A stretch of DNA of 53,298 nucleotides from Methanolacinia paynteri (GTDB lineage Archaea > Halobacteriota > Methanomicrobia > Methanomicrobiales > Methanomicrobiaceae). Under the pieces are notes generated by a model, which saw only the letters and a program-made list of their open reading frames with translations, was not told the DNA's origin and did no database searches. This document shows, in pieces, positions 27,704 to 35,445 of the stretch (its first letter is position 1; each line of letters starts with the position of its first letter). The DNA lies in NCBI RefSeq assembly GCF_000784355.1, contig NZ_KN360940.1, positions 61,243-114,540 on the forward strand, read 5' to 3'. A program made the translations under genes and the position numbers.

Positions 27704-27758
27704 TGCGAGGGAAGGGATTCGAACCCTCGAACATCTACATGACTAGGCCCTGAACCTA
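27704..27758 (-). tRNA. 3' fragment of tRNA-Leu(CAG), integration site
   Basis: On the minus strand the sequence folds into the anticodon stem-loop TAGG-TTCAGGG-CCTA (anticodon CAG at 27752-27750). A long variable region, a T-arm containing GGGTTCGAATCCC, and the acceptor end CCCTCGC plus discriminator A (27711-27704) follow. The 5' acceptor strand (expected GCGAGGG) is absent, so this is not a functional tRNA. A short TGCCAAG resembling the D-arm occurs at 27774-27768. A 3' tRNA fragment beside an integrase is the classic left-over attachment site. The intact tRNA-Leu should lie at the other end of the element, beyond the window. Confidence 0.8.
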
Positions 27759-27813
27759 TTACATACACTTGGCACTGTTTACATTAAAAAACGGCCAAGG
27801 AGGATGATAAGTC

Positions 27814-28962
27814 ATGGACGTAATAGGCAAGCTAAACAAACTCGACTCGACAAACAAAAAATACCTTGAACAGTTCAGCAGACATTTAAAACTAATACAA
27901 AATTCTCCGCAGACCATCAAAACCAAACTCTGGCGGATCTATACGTTTTTAATCTGGCTGGACTTCAAAGATGCAAAAGAAACCACCCAGGAAGACATTG
28001 AAAATTATTACCTCCTAAGATGTGAAAAAGTTAGTCCCTTCACGGTTCAGGGGGACATGCTCGACCTCAAGCTCTTCTTCAGGTGGCTCGTACCTGAAAA
28101 CGAAAAGGAACTCTTCAAAAATATTAAATCAAAGAGGCCCAGGAATCATCTCCCCGTCGACCGGCTCATAACAAGAAGCGACATCATAAAGATGGTCGAA
28201 GTTTGTGAAAAACCCAGGGACCGGGCACTCATCATGATCCTGTGGGACACCGGTGCAAGGATCTCTGAAATTCTCAACCTGAACATCGGCCACATCCAGT
28301 TCGACAGATACGGGGCCGTTGCCATAGTCACCGGCAAGACCGGGATGAGGAGACTCAGGCTGATAAGCTCCGTTCCCGAACTTCAGAACTGGGTCAACAT
28401 GCACCCTTACAGAAACGACTCCGACGCACCACTCTTCGTTACAAGCAGATGCTATGGCAAAACTCAAAGAAGGCTGAACTCAAGAACTGTTGAGAATAAG
28501 TTTAAAAAATTCTCAAAGGACGCCGGGATAAAAAAGAGAGTTCACCCACATGCAATCCGTCATGCAAGACTCACCGATCTCACAAAGAGTAACGGCAACA
28601 AGAAGGGACTCTCCGAAATGGAGCTCCGCATAGTAGCAGGATGGGAGAAGAACAGTTCCATGCCTGAAGTCTACATCCACCTCTCTGGTGCGGATGTGGA
28701 GCGCAAGCTTCTTGAAAACGCAGGCATCATCGATGATGAATCCGACCCCGCTGATAATGCACTTGAACCATGCCGCTGCCCCCGGTGCAAGACAATGAAT
28801 CCACATGGTGCACTCTACTGCGTAGCGTGCTCAATGGCCCTGACAGAAGAGGCCGCGATGGAGATCGAAACTAAAAACCAAAAAGCCAAAGAGAGTAGCG
28901 AATACGAAGAGCTTTTTGATAGGCTAAAAAAAGACCTGATGGCCGAAAGGGGCTTGTCCTAA
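27814..28962 (+). CDS. Tyrosine recombinase / integrase with zinc-ribbon tail
   Basis: A 382-residue integrase. The N-terminal core-binding (SAM-like) domain spans about 15-110. Catalytic residues are visible: R149 in DTGARISEIL, H246-A-I-R249-H in HPHAIRH, and the nucleophile Y287 in VYIHLSG. The tail (about 325-345) holds paired cysteines (CRCPRC and YCVAC), a zinc ribbon frequent in archaeal XerC/D-like recombinases. GGAGG precedes the ATG by nine bases. Located 110 bases from the tRNA fragment, it most likely catalysed integration there. Its open frame is complete, unlike SSV-type integrases that are split on integration. Confidence 0.92.
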   Translation: MDVIGKLNKLDSTNKKYLEQFSRHLKLIQNSPQTIKTKLWRIYTFLIWLDFKDAKETTQEDIENYYLLRCEKVSPFTVQGDMLDLKLFFRWLVPENEKELFKNIKSKRPRNHLPVDRLITRSDIIKMVEVCEKPRDRALIMILWDTGARISEILNLNIGHIQFDRYGAVAIVTGKTGMRRLRLISSVPELQNWVNMHPYRNDSDAPLFVTSRCYGKTQRRLNSRTVENKFKKFSKDAGIKKRVHPHAIRHARLTDLTKSNGNKKGLSEMELRIVAGWEKNSSMPEVYIHLSGADVERKLLENAGIIDDESDPADNALEPCRCPRCKTMNPHGALYCVACSMALTEEAAMEIETKNQKAKESSEYEELFDRLKKDLMAERGLS

Positions 28963-29097
28963 ATTGACATTTTAGAAACTTTTTCTTTTTTTAAACAGGC
29001 GGACCGAATCCCCCTCCCTTGCATCAACCAATCTTTTCTGATTTTTTCTTCCACTTGGCACTCTTCAACTTTATAACACGCTCATCCCTATCCTTAT

Positions 29098-29118
29098 CTG
29101 GTGCTAAAATCGCACCAG
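29098..29118. promoter_or_regulatory. Inverted repeat upstream of the replication operon
   Basis: CTGGTGC (29098-29104) and GCACCAG (29112-29118) are perfect complements around a 7-base spacer, ending ten bases before the ATG at 29129. The segment AAAATCGCACCA within it occurs again at 35003-35014 inside another palindrome, so a shared DNA-binding protein is plausible. Confidence 0.45.
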
Positions 29119-29128
29119 GTAAAAAAAC

Positions 29129-29272
29129 ATGGAAGAAATCGATAAACAAACACTCGAACACTTACCGGACCCGATTGCAAGACTCGTATGGGAGAAATGG
29201 ATCGCCGAAGGAAAAGCAAAACTCATCGACAATACGCCCGGAGGCGAAACGTGCCAGGCACAGAACAGATAG
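29129..29272 (+). CDS. Small protein of the replication operon (47 aa)
   Basis: A 47-residue reading frame beginning EEIDKQTLEHLPDP and ending in CQAQNR. AGGT lies about eight bases before the ATG. The next gene starts inside it (GTG 29251) with a strong ribosome-binding site, a compact arrangement typical of plasmid or virus operons. It is helical and charged (VWEKWIAEGKAKL). No family is recognised; a regulator or copy-control protein is possible. Confidence 0.5.
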   Translation: MEEIDKQTLEHLPDPIARLVWEKWIAEGKAKLIDNTPGGETCQAQNR

Positions 29273-29526
29273 ACGGCAGCCCCCAGGGGGGCAAATTGTG
29301 GGCTAACACAAATAATCCAGGAACTGCCAACAACTCTTCAACCTCTGAAAACTTAAGCAAATCGGCCGGGCCAGTCCCCCTCTATCTCCTGCCACAGACA
29401 CTCTCACAGGAGATCCATGAATTCGGAGATTCGATCATCGAAGTTAATATACGGAGAACCCGAGGCCACAACTACCTTATCAGGCTGACTGCGTCCGCAA
29501 AGGAGGAAGAGGCCAATGAATCCTGA
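29251..29526 (+). CDS. Small hypothetical protein of the replication operon (91 aa)
   Basis: Starts with GTG at 29251, supported by GGAGG six bases upstream inside the preceding gene. The first 40 residues are Asn/Ser/Gly-rich and probably disordered. The second half (LPQTLSQEIHEFGDSIIEVNIRRTRGHNYLIRLTASA) looks like a small folded alpha-beta unit. It overlaps the next gene by 11 bases. Function unknown; co-transcription with the primase-helicase suggests an accessory replication or regulatory role. Confidence 0.55.
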   Translation: MPGTEQIDGSPQGGKLWANTNNPGTANNSSTSENLSKSAGPVPLYLLPQTLSQEIHEFGDSIIEVNIRRTRGHNYLIRLTASAKEEEANES

Positions 29527-29869
29527 ACCAGGAAAGATCTCCATATGCGGTGACAACTCGCTCCGGATCGAAGCAGGAGGAATGCGCCTCTTCATCACGA
29601 CAGAGGACGTGAAGAGTCTCATCTTCTACGGCCGTGTCGTCCCGATCTCGAAATCGGTTTGCAGAACCGGGGAAGGAGGGATCACTGAAAGCTTACTATC
29701 CATCGAGGGCCACGCCGCGATGAATGCCGGAGGAAAGGCGGTGACCTTCTTCACCACAAACGGTCACTACATCCTCCCGCTCATCTCCCTGCAGAGAGTC
29801 GCAAGGGGAGAGGCTGTATCCGCACCACTCTTCCCCCTTGAATACGATTCACCCGAGGGAAGAAAATGA
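29516..29869 (+). CDS. Hypothetical protein upstream of primase-helicase (117 aa)
   Basis: A 117-residue, beta-rich protein with no cysteine cluster or membrane segment. Alternating hydrophobic patterns (LRIEAGGMRLFITTEDVKSLIFYGRVVPIS, then KAVTFFTTNGHYILPLISLQRV) suggest a small barrel. It overlaps both neighbours (11 bases before, ATGA after), so it is tightly coupled to the primase-helicase. No family is recognised. A single-strand-binding or accessory replication factor would fit the context but is unproven. Confidence 0.6.
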   Translation: MNPEPGKISICGDNSLRIEAGGMRLFITTEDVKSLIFYGRVVPISKSVCRTGEGGITESLLSIEGHAAMNAGGKAVTFFTTNGHYILPLISLQRVARGEAVSAPLFPLEYDSPEGRK

Positions 29870-32691
29870 CCAGAGAGATCGAAAAGGCCCTCTCAATTCT
29901 CTTTCCCAAGGGAGGAATTGTCGAGCTTCGGGCACTCGCCGATTACAACACCCACAGCGGGTACTTCGACGACTACGCCGCACTCGCGGAGAAGGCAGAT
30001 CAGATCAACCGTCTTTCAGATGTCCACGGTGTCTACGTAACACTCAACGAAGTCAACCCGGCCCTTCTCTCGCGGAGGGCCAACCGCGTGAAGATGAAGC
30101 TCGGGCGAAAGGACGCGACGACTGCGGACGCCGATATCGTCCGCCGGCGGTGGCTCCCGGTGGACCTCGACCCGGTCCGGCCGAGCGGTGTTTCATCGAC
30201 TGATGAGGAACACGAAGCAGCCATCTCGAAGGCAGAGAAGATCGCCGGGTTTCTGGAAACTATCGGGTTCCCCCGGCAGGTCCTCGCTGACTCAGGGAAC
30301 GGGGCCCATCTTCTTTATTCAATCGAGCTTCCGAACGACGACGACGCAACCGCTCTTATCAAAGACTGCCTGAACACACTCGACGCCCTCTTCTCCGATG
30401 ATTCGGTCATGGTCGATGCGGCGAACTACAACGCGGCCCGTATCTGGAAACTCTACGGGACAATTTCCTGCAAGGGCGACGACACCCCGCACCGGCCGCA
30501 CCGGATGGCGAAGATCCTTGATGCCCCGGAAGAGATTGAGACAGTTGCAGCCGAAAACCTCCGGAGGCTTGCAACCCTCCTCCCGAAAGACGAACCGAAG
30601 CCGCCGGCGAAGAACGGAGAGAAAGCAATCGACCTCTCCCGGTGGCTCTCCGAACACGGGATCGCGGTTGCGAGTGAAAGGCCGTGGCAGGGCGGAACCC
30701 TCTTCGTCCTCGAAGACTGCCCTTTCTCCTCGGCCCATAAGGACGGGGCCTTCGCGATACAGTTCGACAACGGGGCGATCTCTGCCGGCTGCCACCACAA
30801 TTCCTGCGGCGGCGGAAAACAGAGATGGGCCGAACTCCGGGCGATGTACGAGATCAAGAAAAGCAAAAAGGAACGGGCGAAGAAAAGATCGGAACAGCCG
30901 GCCCCCACTTCCCCGGAGAGCGAAGAGTCACCGGAGAGAACAAAGGCCATCGAGATCCTCCGGACCGGCGACCCGATCGCCTTCATGCTCGACACATTCA
31001 ACATCGAGCATGTCGGAGACAGGATCGTCGCCGAGTGCCTGATAATGTCGGTCGTCTCCCAGTCGGTCCTGAACACGAAGGGCCTGCACGTCTCGATCTC
31101 CGGAAACTCCGGGAAGGGAAAGACACACGCCTGCAATACGATGCTCCGTCTTCTGCCTGAAGAGTACCGACTCAAGGGGACGGTCTCGAACAAGGCCCTC
31201 TTCTACTTCGACTCACTCCGGCCGGGGACAGTGCTGCTCTTCGACGACGTGACGATGTCCGAAGACATCCAGGAGCTCCTTAAGTCGGCGACCGCAAACT
31301 TCCGGGAACAGATCGAACACCGGACGCTTACAACCGACCGGCAGCTCCGGGTCTGCAAAATTCCGGAGCGGTGCGTCTGGTGGCTCGTAAAGGTCGAGAA
31401 CATCGGCGACGACCAGGTAATGAACCGGATGCTCACCGTCTGGATCGACGACTCCTCCGACCAGGACCGGGCCGTCCTTGAGCACATGAAGAAGGTCGAG
31501 GCCGGGGAGATCAAACCGAACGAGTCCGCGGCAGAAATCTGCCGGGCCATGTGGGATATCCTCAAGGAAGACTGCCTGAATGTTGCGATCCCGTTTGCGA
31601 CCCGCATCCAGTTCCTCGCCTCGTCCAACAGGCGGAACCCGGCGATGCTCTTCGACCTCATCAAATGCCACGCCAGGCTGAACTTCTGCCAGAGGAAGAA
31701 AAATGAAGACGGAAGCATCATCGCTACAAGGGAAGACTTCAATTCCGGAAAGAACCTCTACACCAGAATTAACGGTGACACCGGGGGCCAGGAGACAAAA
31801 CTCACGAGGAATGAGGCGGCCGCATTATCTACGGTTGCAAAAACGGGGATGACATCCTTTAACATCCGGAATATCCAGGAACTCACCGGCCTTTCATATT
31901 ACCAGACATACCGGATGTTTCACGGATACAACTCCAGGGGAACGAGTTACGCGGGCCTTCTTGAAAAGTGCCCGGCCCTGACATGTATCGATACGACGGT
32001 GACGCTCGACGAGGACGGCTACTGTGTCCGGAGACGTGAGAACCATTACACCTTTGATTTCGAGATGTATAAAATCTGGATCGGCGGGGGCGATATATGG
32101 CTCGACGAATCGCCGGAGGACGGAGATAATGACGGCGATGACGGGGGGGACGACTCCCCCGATTCCCCTGAAAACCTTTGCAGCTTTACTGAAGATTTAC
32201 AGCAGGTACGCAAAGGTTGCTGCAAAGATCAAAATTCGGAGAATGTTTCCGGATCTTTAAAAGAAGATAATAATATAGGTACTAGTACATGTACAGATAG
32301 TATTTTGCGTACATCCGCAGGAACACAGAAGGCGGACACGGGTCACCCTTCCGGGTGTGTGTCTCCGTGTGAAATTGGCGATGTTGCAAACAAAATCAAT
32401 CGGAACACATCTTCAGGCCCGATTGAGACTTCACTAAAGCAGTGCCCTTCTTTTTTGTTGCAAACGAGTTACAATAACATCCGCAAAGGGAAAAGTGCTG
32501 CAAAGTTCCGGCCACTCCCAGGCGTTCTCGACCACCGCGATTTTGAAAGAGTGAACAAGGAGCTCGGGAAGTGTGATCTCTGCGGTGAAGGTCGGGCCGT
32601 TTTTTCTTCTAAGGAGCTTCAGACGAATATCTGCGAAGTATGTTTTGGGAGACTGTTGAGAGAGGATTTGAGGGAAGGGGGGGTGAGGTGA
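29866..32691 (+). CDS. Primase-helicase of the mobile element
   Basis: A 941-residue multidomain protein. The N-terminal part (about 1-240) resembles virus or plasmid AEP-type primases, with the acidic WLPVDLDPVRPSG and the substrate region SGNGAHLLYSIELP. A zinc-binding segment follows (CPF at about 285, GCHHNSC near 306-312), as in phage D5-type primases. The ATPase domain has Walker A GNSGKGKT (413-420) and Walker B VLLFDD. The tail is low-complexity and Thr/Ser-rich, then a terminal zinc pair (CDLC ... CEVC). It probably primes and unwinds the element's DNA. The gene is GC-rich except for an AT-rich tail at about 32200-32500, which may have been acquired separately. Confidence 0.82.
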   Translation: MTREIEKALSILFPKGGIVELRALADYNTHSGYFDDYAALAEKADQINRLSDVHGVYVTLNEVNPALLSRRANRVKMKLGRKDATTADADIVRRRWLPVDLDPVRPSGVSSTDEEHEAAISKAEKIAGFLETIGFPRQVLADSGNGAHLLYSIELPNDDDATALIKDCLNTLDALFSDDSVMVDAANYNAARIWKLYGTISCKGDDTPHRPHRMAKILDAPEEIETVAAENLRRLATLLPKDEPKPPAKNGEKAIDLSRWLSEHGIAVASERPWQGGTLFVLEDCPFSSAHKDGAFAIQFDNGAISAGCHHNSCGGGKQRWAELRAMYEIKKSKKERAKKRSEQPAPTSPESEESPERTKAIEILRTGDPIAFMLDTFNIEHVGDRIVAECLIMSVVSQSVLNTKGLHVSISGNSGKGKTHACNTMLRLLPEEYRLKGTVSNKALFYFDSLRPGTVLLFDDVTMSEDIQELLKSATANFREQIEHRTLTTDRQLRVCKIPERCVWWLVKVENIGDDQVMNRMLTVWIDDSSDQDRAVLEHMKKVEAGEIKPNESAAEICRAMWDILKEDCLNVAIPFATRIQFLASSNRRNPAMLFDLIKCHARLNFCQRKKNEDGSIIATREDFNSGKNLYTRINGDTGGQETKLTRNEAAALSTVAKTGMTSFNIRNIQELTGLSYYQTYRMFHGYNSRGTSYAGLLEKCPALTCIDTTVTLDEDGYCVRRRENHYTFDFEMYKIWIGGGDIWLDESPEDGDNDGDDGGDDSPDSPENLCSFTEDLQQVRKGCCKDQNSENVSGSLKEDNNIGTSTCTDSILRTSAGTQKADTGHPSGCVSPCEIGDVANKINRNTSSGPIETSLKQCPSFLLQTSYNNIRKGKSAAKFRPLPGVLDHRDFERVNKELGKCDLCGEGRAVFSSKELQTNICEVCFGRLLREDLREGGVR

Positions 32692-32699
32692 TAAAAAAC

Positions 32700-32942
32700 C
32701 TAAACCCCTTCATGGATGTGGTCTTCTTTCATCCCTTTCATAAACACAACTGCCAAATCATAACTCTCAACGGCAAGGCCCACAAGAAGAGTCTCCTCAG
32801 TTGCCATCTCCCTCAGAACCTCAATTCTGGACAAAGCTTCCCACTCGGCACGGGTTTGAGCAACTTCCGCTATTGATGACTTTAGGAATTCGAAGATAAA
32901 TTTTTTATCCGGATCAATGATCGAGGGAATATACTCCATCAT
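32700..32942 (-). CDS. Conserved 80-residue protein, copy 1
   Basis: Starts at the first of two adjacent ATG codons (32942), with AGGTGG just upstream. It overlaps the stop of the 24-codon frame before it (TGATG). The product is helical and acidic (IIDPDKKFIFEFLKSSIAEV, then VESYDLAVVFMKGMKEDH). It differs from its paralog at 35049 by only a few residues. No known domain is recognised. Divergent pairing with an AbrB-like gene is reminiscent of toxin-antitoxin or regulator modules. Confidence 0.65.
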   Translation of the reverse strand: MMEYIPSIIDPDKKFIFEFLKSSIAEVAQTRAEWEALSRIEVLREMATEETLLVGLAVESYDLAVVFMKGMKEDHIHEGV

Positions 32943-33016
32943 CACCACCTGAAACAATATCCCCGCTTGGGGCCACCGTCGATCTCTTTGATCTCTTCCA
33001 CATTTGGCATGAACAT
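32942..33016 (-). CDS. Possible 24-residue microprotein
   Basis: A 24-codon frame preceded by AAGGAGAG nine bases before its ATG and ending in TGATG, which overlaps the start of the 80-aa gene. The paralogous module has a frame with the same beginning (MF-x-PNVEEI) and GP-x2-GY-x-F in the middle. Conservation and the strong ribosome-binding site suggest real translation, either as a peptide or as a leader coupling translation of the next gene. Confidence 0.45.
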   Translation of the reverse strand: MFMPNVEEIKEIDGGPKRGYCFRW

Positions 33017-33113
33017 TTTTGTTCTCTCCTTTTAACACGTGTGATTAACACTTGTATAATGCTTTGTTTGGATTGTATCTATAAATAATCACCTGTGTAA
33101 ATCACTATGTATT

Positions 33114-33287
33114 ATGGTACTCGTCGGAAATGGAAAGATTACATCTGCTGGAAAAACTAACACCAAATACCTTTCTGTTCCTGCAAAATTAGTAATGGAT
33201 TCTAATTTCCCGTTTGAAGAAGGAGAGCAGGTCAAAATCACAATAGACCCACAAAACAAACGCTTAATTGTCGAGAAGATTAGATGA
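33114..33287 (+). CDS. AbrB/MazE-like DNA-binding protein, copy 1
   Basis: A 57-residue swapped-hairpin protein: GKITSAGKTNTKYLSVPAKLVMDSNF, then EEGEQVKITIDPQNKRLIVEKI. This is the AbrB/SpoVT fold used by archaeal regulators and MazE-type antitoxins. TATAAATA about 31 bases upstream gives a nearly leaderless transcript. From DSNFPFEEGEQV onward it is identical to the paralog at 35446 almost to the end, while the DNA-contacting N-terminal half differs. The two may therefore dimerise with each other but bind different operators. Confidence 0.72.
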   Translation: MVLVGNGKITSAGKTNTKYLSVPAKLVMDSNFPFEEGEQVKITIDPQNKRLIVEKIR

Positions 33288-33376
33288 TCTCAAAAATGGC
33301 AGGAAAAAATATACCTAAAAAAATGATAAACAATTCAATAAGTTATAGTAATCAATCGTAAACCCTGGTTTAGACA

Positions 33377-34711
33377 ATGGACTTAGACGCAATACTATCG
33401 GATACCGAAAACCGGCAGGTTGAATATAAAGAATCGGACAACGCAGCGATGTACAAAACTCTCTCTGCGTTCTCAAATACAAACGGGGGAGTCGTGCTGG
33501 TCGGTGTTGCAGACGACAAGGCTATTGTCGGTTTTAACTGCTCCAATAAAAAAATAAAAGAAATAACAGACACTATTGCAAATAAACTTCTGATCCATCC
33601 TGTAATTACATCTCATGCAGTCGAAGGAAAAAAAATTCTTAAGATCGAGGTCTCCAAAAGCCCAAACCCTGTTTCCTATGATGGTAAATACTATTCAAGA
33701 GTCGGAAATACAACCCGTGGAATGCAGGCAGAAGAATTAAAGCGTTATTTCCTAAGGACAACCCAGTGGGACAATATTCAAGGAGATTTTAATCCTGATG
33801 AAATCGATGAACAGACAGTGAAATCTTTTGTAAAGCTTGGCTTAGACAGCGGACGAATGCCTCCCTCTGCAGCCAGTGAATCTGTTACTGAAATATTAGA
33901 GCACTTGAATCTTCTGCATAACGGAAAACTGACAAACGGTGCAATTATCCTTTTCGGCAAAAATCCCCAAAAGTATTTCACAAACGCTCTTGTCCGAATA
34001 GGCCGTTTCAAAGAAGAAGACATAATTATCGGGGACAAACTGGCCGGCGGAAATCTATTCCGCCAGCTGGAGGGAGCTGAAGAAGCGATAAAAGGATTCA
34101 TCAACGTCAGGTACGAGATATCAGGAGACTCCTTCAAAAGAAAAGAGATCTGGGATTACCCTCTTAATGCAATAAGGGAAGCTTTGCTCAATTCGGTTGT
34201 TCACCGGGATTATTTTATGTCCAACAGGCAGACACAGATTAAAATCTTCGACGATTATATCTGGTTTCACAATCCCGGCGGCCTTCCCCTGGGCGTTACG
34301 ATCGACGACATTGTAAAACTCCATTCATCAATTCCGCGCAACCCGCTAATAGCGGATGTGATGTACAAATCGGATTTCATTGAGGCATGGGGCACGGGGA
34401 TAGAGAGGATGTGTTCTGCATTTTCGGATGCCGGATTACTACCCCCTGAGTTTAAAGAGGAGATGGGAGGCTTTTCTGTTTACTTCAGGAAGAGTTTCGA
34501 CCTTGAGCAAATCATGAAAAGTCAGGCCCTAAACGATCGACAGAAAAGAGCCGTAGAATACGTTATTGAAAATGGTGAAATTTCAAATAAAACTTATCAG
34601 GAATTGAATTCTGTCTCAAGGACTACGGCAATAAGGGATCTAAAAGAGCTTGTATCATCAGGAGTTCTCAAACGGACCGGTGTAGGTAAATCAACCGTTT
34701 ATAAGCAATAA
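33377..34711 (+). CDS. AlbA_2 / HATPase_c_4 protein (Schlafen-like, 'RecG-like' annotation)
   Basis: A 444-residue protein. Residues 1-120 form the AlbA_2 domain (RQVEYKESDNAAMYKTLSAFSNTNGGVVLVGVAD). The central part (about 255-330) has the ATP-binding motifs of HATPase_c_4: NAIREALLNSVVHRDY and IWFHNPGGLPLGVT. The C-terminus is a winged helix (SRTTAIRDLKELVSSGVLKRTG). Members are often annotated as helicases or regulators but lack helicase motifs; several occur in defence islands. It stands between two direct copies of a small-gene module and next to iteron-like repeats. A paralog is embedded in pglX at 43150. Confidence 0.85.
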   Translation: MDLDAILSDTENRQVEYKESDNAAMYKTLSAFSNTNGGVVLVGVADDKAIVGFNCSNKKIKEITDTIANKLLIHPVITSHAVEGKKILKIEVSKSPNPVSYDGKYYSRVGNTTRGMQAEELKRYFLRTTQWDNIQGDFNPDEIDEQTVKSFVKLGLDSGRMPPSAASESVTEILEHLNLLHNGKLTNGAIILFGKNPQKYFTNALVRIGRFKEEDIIIGDKLAGGNLFRQLEGAEEAIKGFINVRYEISGDSFKRKEIWDYPLNAIREALLNSVVHRDYFMSNRQTQIKIFDDYIWFHNPGGLPLGVTIDDIVKLHSSIPRNPLIADVMYKSDFIEAWGTGIERMCSAFSDAGLLPPEFKEEMGGFSVYFRKSFDLEQIMKSQALNDRQKRAVEYVIENGEISNKTYQELNSVSRTTAIRDLKELVSSGVLKRTGVGKSTVYKQ

Positions 34712-34714
34712 CCG

Positions 34715-34898
34715 TGATCGGTTTGCGATCCATTTACGATCCATTTGCGATCCGATTACACCTTGAAAAATTTATAAAAAACTCATAAAATACTTATCAA
34801 AAACTTATCAAACCATTATTACGCCTTGCTTACGATCTCAAATTTCGATCCATTTACGATCCATTTGCGAGGAATCACGAGTGGTCACGATTCATTTG
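34715..34898. repeat. Iteron-like 11-base repeats with AT-rich spacer (possible origin)
   Basis: Two clusters of 11-base units lie 120 bases apart. The first has a degenerate unit (34715-34725), CGATCCATTTA (34726), CGATCCATTTG (34737) and CGATCCGATTA (34748). The second has CGATCCATTTA (34846), CGATCCATTTG (34857), a degenerate unit and CGATTCATTTG (34888). Between them is an AT-rich stretch with two ACTTATCAAA copies. Spacing of one helical turn and an AT-rich spacer are the plan of iteron origins in plasmids. An operator array for the AlbA_2 gene's neighbours is the alternative. Confidence 0.55.
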
Positions 34899-35004
34899 CA
34901 GTGCCGGGGATCTTCAAAAGGAGTTTCCGGGCATTTCCGGTTTCTCAGCTTCGAGTCTCCGGAGAATGAAAAATTTTATGAGACTTCCCGGGGCTCTGAA
35001 AAAA

Positions 35005-35021
35005 TCGCACCACTGGTGCGA
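35005..35021. promoter_or_regulatory. 17-base palindrome TCGCACCACTGGTGCGA
   Basis: The sequence is a perfect palindrome around a central C. The upstream half shares AAAATCGCACCA (35003-35014) with the inverted repeat at 29098-29118 before the replication operon. It lies between the iteron-like repeats and the 3' end of the second 80-aa gene. A binding site for an element-encoded regulator or initiator is plausible. Confidence 0.45.
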
Positions 35022-35026
35022 GAAAT

Positions 35027-35050
35027 AGGCTGAAGTTATAATATCAGCCT
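35027..35050 (-). terminator. Hairpin at the end of the second 80-aa gene
   Basis: AGGCTGA (35027-35033) and TCAGCCT (35044-35050) are perfect complements around ten bases. The stem includes the stop codon of the minus-strand 80-aa gene. It may act in termination or mRNA 3'-end protection. Confidence 0.35.
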
Positions 35051-35291
35051 AAACGCCCTCCGGGATGTGGTCTTCTTTCATCCCTTTCATAAGCGCAATT
35101 GCCAAATCATAACTCTCGACGGCGAGACCCGCAAGAAGAGCCTCCTCACTTGCCATCTCCCTCAGAACCTCTATTCTGGACAAAGCTTCCCACTCGGCAC
35201 GGGTTTGAGCAACTTCCGCTATTGATGACTTTAGAAATTCGTAGAGAAGTTTTTTATCCGGGTCAATGATCGAGGGAATAGACTCCATCAT
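35049..35291 (-). CDS. Conserved 80-residue protein, copy 2
   Basis: Near-identical to the product of 32700-32942, with scattered substitutions in the N-terminal part and in the last 20 residues (for example LLYEF for FIFEF and AIALMKG for AVVFMKG). The start is set at the ATG pair at 35291, preceded by AGGTGG, by analogy with copy 1. Most changes are conservative, which suggests both copies are kept functional. Unknown function. Confidence 0.65.
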   Translation of the reverse strand: MMESIPSIIDPDKKLLYEFLKSSIAEVAQTRAEWEALSRIEVLREMASEEALLAGLAVESYDLAIALMKGMKEDHIPEGV

Positions 35292-35355
35292 CACCACCTA
35301 AAAAATATCCCCACCCAGGGCCGTAGCCGATCTCTTCTACATTTGGTATGAACAT
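35263..35355 (-). CDS. Possible 30-residue microprotein, copy 2
   Basis: A 30-codon frame preceded by an AAGGTGG-type site, starting MF-x-PNVEEI like the 24-codon frame at 32942. The spacing in the middle has changed by two codons, and the stop has shifted so that it overlaps the 80-aa gene by 29 bases. The shared start with divergent end suggests that the N-terminal part, or only the coupling, matters. Confidence 0.35.
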   Translation of the reverse strand: MFIPNVEEIGYGPGWGYFLGGDDGVYSLDH

Positions 35356-35445
35356 TTTTTGTCCCCCACCTTACAGCACAATTTACAGTATGTATTACAG
35401 TATTGAGCCGCTGGCATATATAACTTACCATGCAAAATATACTGT

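Larger units (their letters stand above)
32700..33287. repeat. Copy 1 of a duplicated microprotein/80-aa/AbrB module
   Basis: This segment and 35049-35619 carry the same three small genes in the same order and orientation. DNA identity is very high in the 80-aa gene and in the 3' half of the AbrB gene; about 50 identical bases start near 33210 and 35540. The promoter region between them has diverged. As direct repeats 2.3 kb apart they could recombine and delete the AlbA_2 gene and iterons between them. Confidence 0.75.

Noticed and set aside
27704-27780. Functional tRNA-Leu gene
   Set aside because: The 3' half is intact but the 5' acceptor strand and most of the D-arm are missing, so it cannot fold as a tRNA.
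30319-31193. Long minus-strand frames within the primase-helicase gene
   Set aside because: They are shadows of a GC-rich coding gene in another frame, with basic, low-complexity translations and no start signals.
33377-34711. RecG-type helicase
   Set aside because: The protein has AlbA_2 and HATPase_c_4 features but no helicase motifs (no DEAD-like box or Walker A), so the common annotation is misleading.
34715-34898. CRISPR array
   Set aside because: The repeats are 11 bases, directly tandem, and in two small clusters without unique spacers. No Cas gene is present in the window.
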